From Vibrio aestuarianus (GTDB taxonomy: Bacteria; Pseudomonadota; Gammaproteobacteria; Enterobacterales; Vibrionaceae): DNA of 34,008 nt. The stretch is from positions 1 through 34,008 of the forward strand of contig NZ_JAAZTU010000042.1 in the NCBI RefSeq assembly GCF_012395185.1, in the 5' to 3' direction. Of the stretch, positions 33,699-34,008 are shown piece by piece. The notes beneath the pieces were generated by a model. The model ran no database searches and had not been told where the DNA came from. It worked only from the letters and a program-made list of their open reading frames with translations. The position numbers were made by a program, and so were the translations under genes. Each line of letters begins with the position of its first letter. The first letter of the stretch is position 1.

Positions 33699-33915
33699 AA
33701 TAACAACTTTTTATGACTAAATACGCCCCACCGTTATCACTGATTTATTTGCCTTATTAGCAAATATCATCCGAGAACAAATTAAACTTATTAAAAAGTA
33801 AAATTCCTTTCCGAACTATTGAATTTTCAAACCTGACCATGATCAACTTTCATTAAAAAAGTTTTGTTAAAAACACACTAACCACTAGGTTACATTCAAT
33901 TACATACCCTTTAAA

Positions 33916-33974
33916 AATGCATAGAATTGACAACCCACACCATTTTTAAACCTACTGTTAATGCATAAAATTCC
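33916..33974. promoter_or_regulatory. Two ARG-box-like direct repeats near the right edge
   Basis: AATGCATAGAATTGA (33916-33930) and AATGCATAAAATTCC (33960-33974) share 12 of 15 bases and start 44 bp apart. They loosely resemble ArgR half-boxes. Any target would start beyond the window. Confidence 0.3.
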
Positions 33975-34008
33975 CACCAACACCCAAACCATTATAAATA
34001 GTAGATAC

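Larger units (their letters stand above)
33258..34008. other. 0.75-kb right-edge region without a credible gene
   Basis: It contains the transporter terminator, ERIC copy 3 with a short ERIC-like tail, and AT-rich DNA with two ARG-box-like repeats. Reading frames that cross the ERIC copy are artefacts of the repeat. It probably forms the control region of a gene beyond the window. Confidence 0.7.

Noticed and set aside
33329..33706. 125-residue minus-strand frame near the right edge
   Set aside because: It crosses ERIC copy 3 and has no homology or initiation signal; the open frame is a by-product of the repeat.
1..34008. CRISPR array, tRNA or rRNA genes, integrase or transposase
   Set aside because: No regularly spaced repeats, no recognisable tRNA/rRNA sequence, and no recombinase gene seen; the only repeats are ERIC copies and the MITE-like element.

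Overview
The window is chromosomal DNA from a Vibrio (Gammaproteobacteria), species not resolved. Protein sequences and gene order match the vibrio block rraA-menA-hslU-hslV-ftsN-cytR-priA, rpmE, a short malic enzyme, metJ / metB-metL / metF, zapB / glpX, pfkA-fieF-cpxP / cpxR-cpxA, trmL, csp, fxsA, aspA, dcuA. Short vibrio-type FtsN, a CytR beginning MATMKDVAQLAG, and three ERIC repeats fit the same assignment. No rRNA, tRNA, CRISPR array, integrase or transposase gene was seen.

Layout: 1-345 holds the 3' end of an unrecognised AT-rich gene and a shared terminator. 369-5702 (minus strand) holds RNA turnover control (rraA), menaquinone synthesis (menA), the HslVU heat-shock protease behind a near-consensus sigma-32 promoter, the divisome protein FtsN and the repressor CytR with a CRP site upstream. 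5986-8673 holds priA and rpmE, divergent. 8889-15707 holds a malic enzyme lacking a PTA domain, then the methionine regulon: metJ divergent from metBL, and metF, with met boxes in both control regions. 15948-18669 holds zapB divergent from glpX, then pfkA. FBPase II (glpX) and phosphofructokinase (pfkA) catalyse opposing steps and lie convergently. 18930-22723 is the envelope-stress block fieF, cpxP, cpxRA, with tandem CpxR boxes between cpxP and cpxR. 22814-24432 holds trmL, a cold-shock gene with a predicted leader of about 185 nt, and fxsA.

24433-28365 is the accessory stretch: an ERIC element, AT-rich DNA, and an 888-residue secreted M60-family (enhancin/SslE-like) metalloprotease with PKD-like and carbohydrate-binding-like C-terminal modules. 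It sits between fxsA and aspA, which are neighbours in E. coli. From 28366 to the right edge is an anaerobic module: aspartase makes fumarate from aspartate, DcuA exchanges C4-dicarboxylates, and a YfcC/DcuC-family carrier follows a perfect FNR-type site. The right 750 bases have no credible gene but hold an ERIC copy and two ARG-box-like repeats that may serve a gene beyond the window.

Most of the window is conserved core. The least ordinary items are the M60 protease with its hairpin leader, a 162-bp MITE-like element with an adjacent C9 tract after metF, the ERIC copies and possible relics, an aspartase signature substitution, and the inverted-repeat leader of dcuA. I do not see a clear multi-gene undescribed system.
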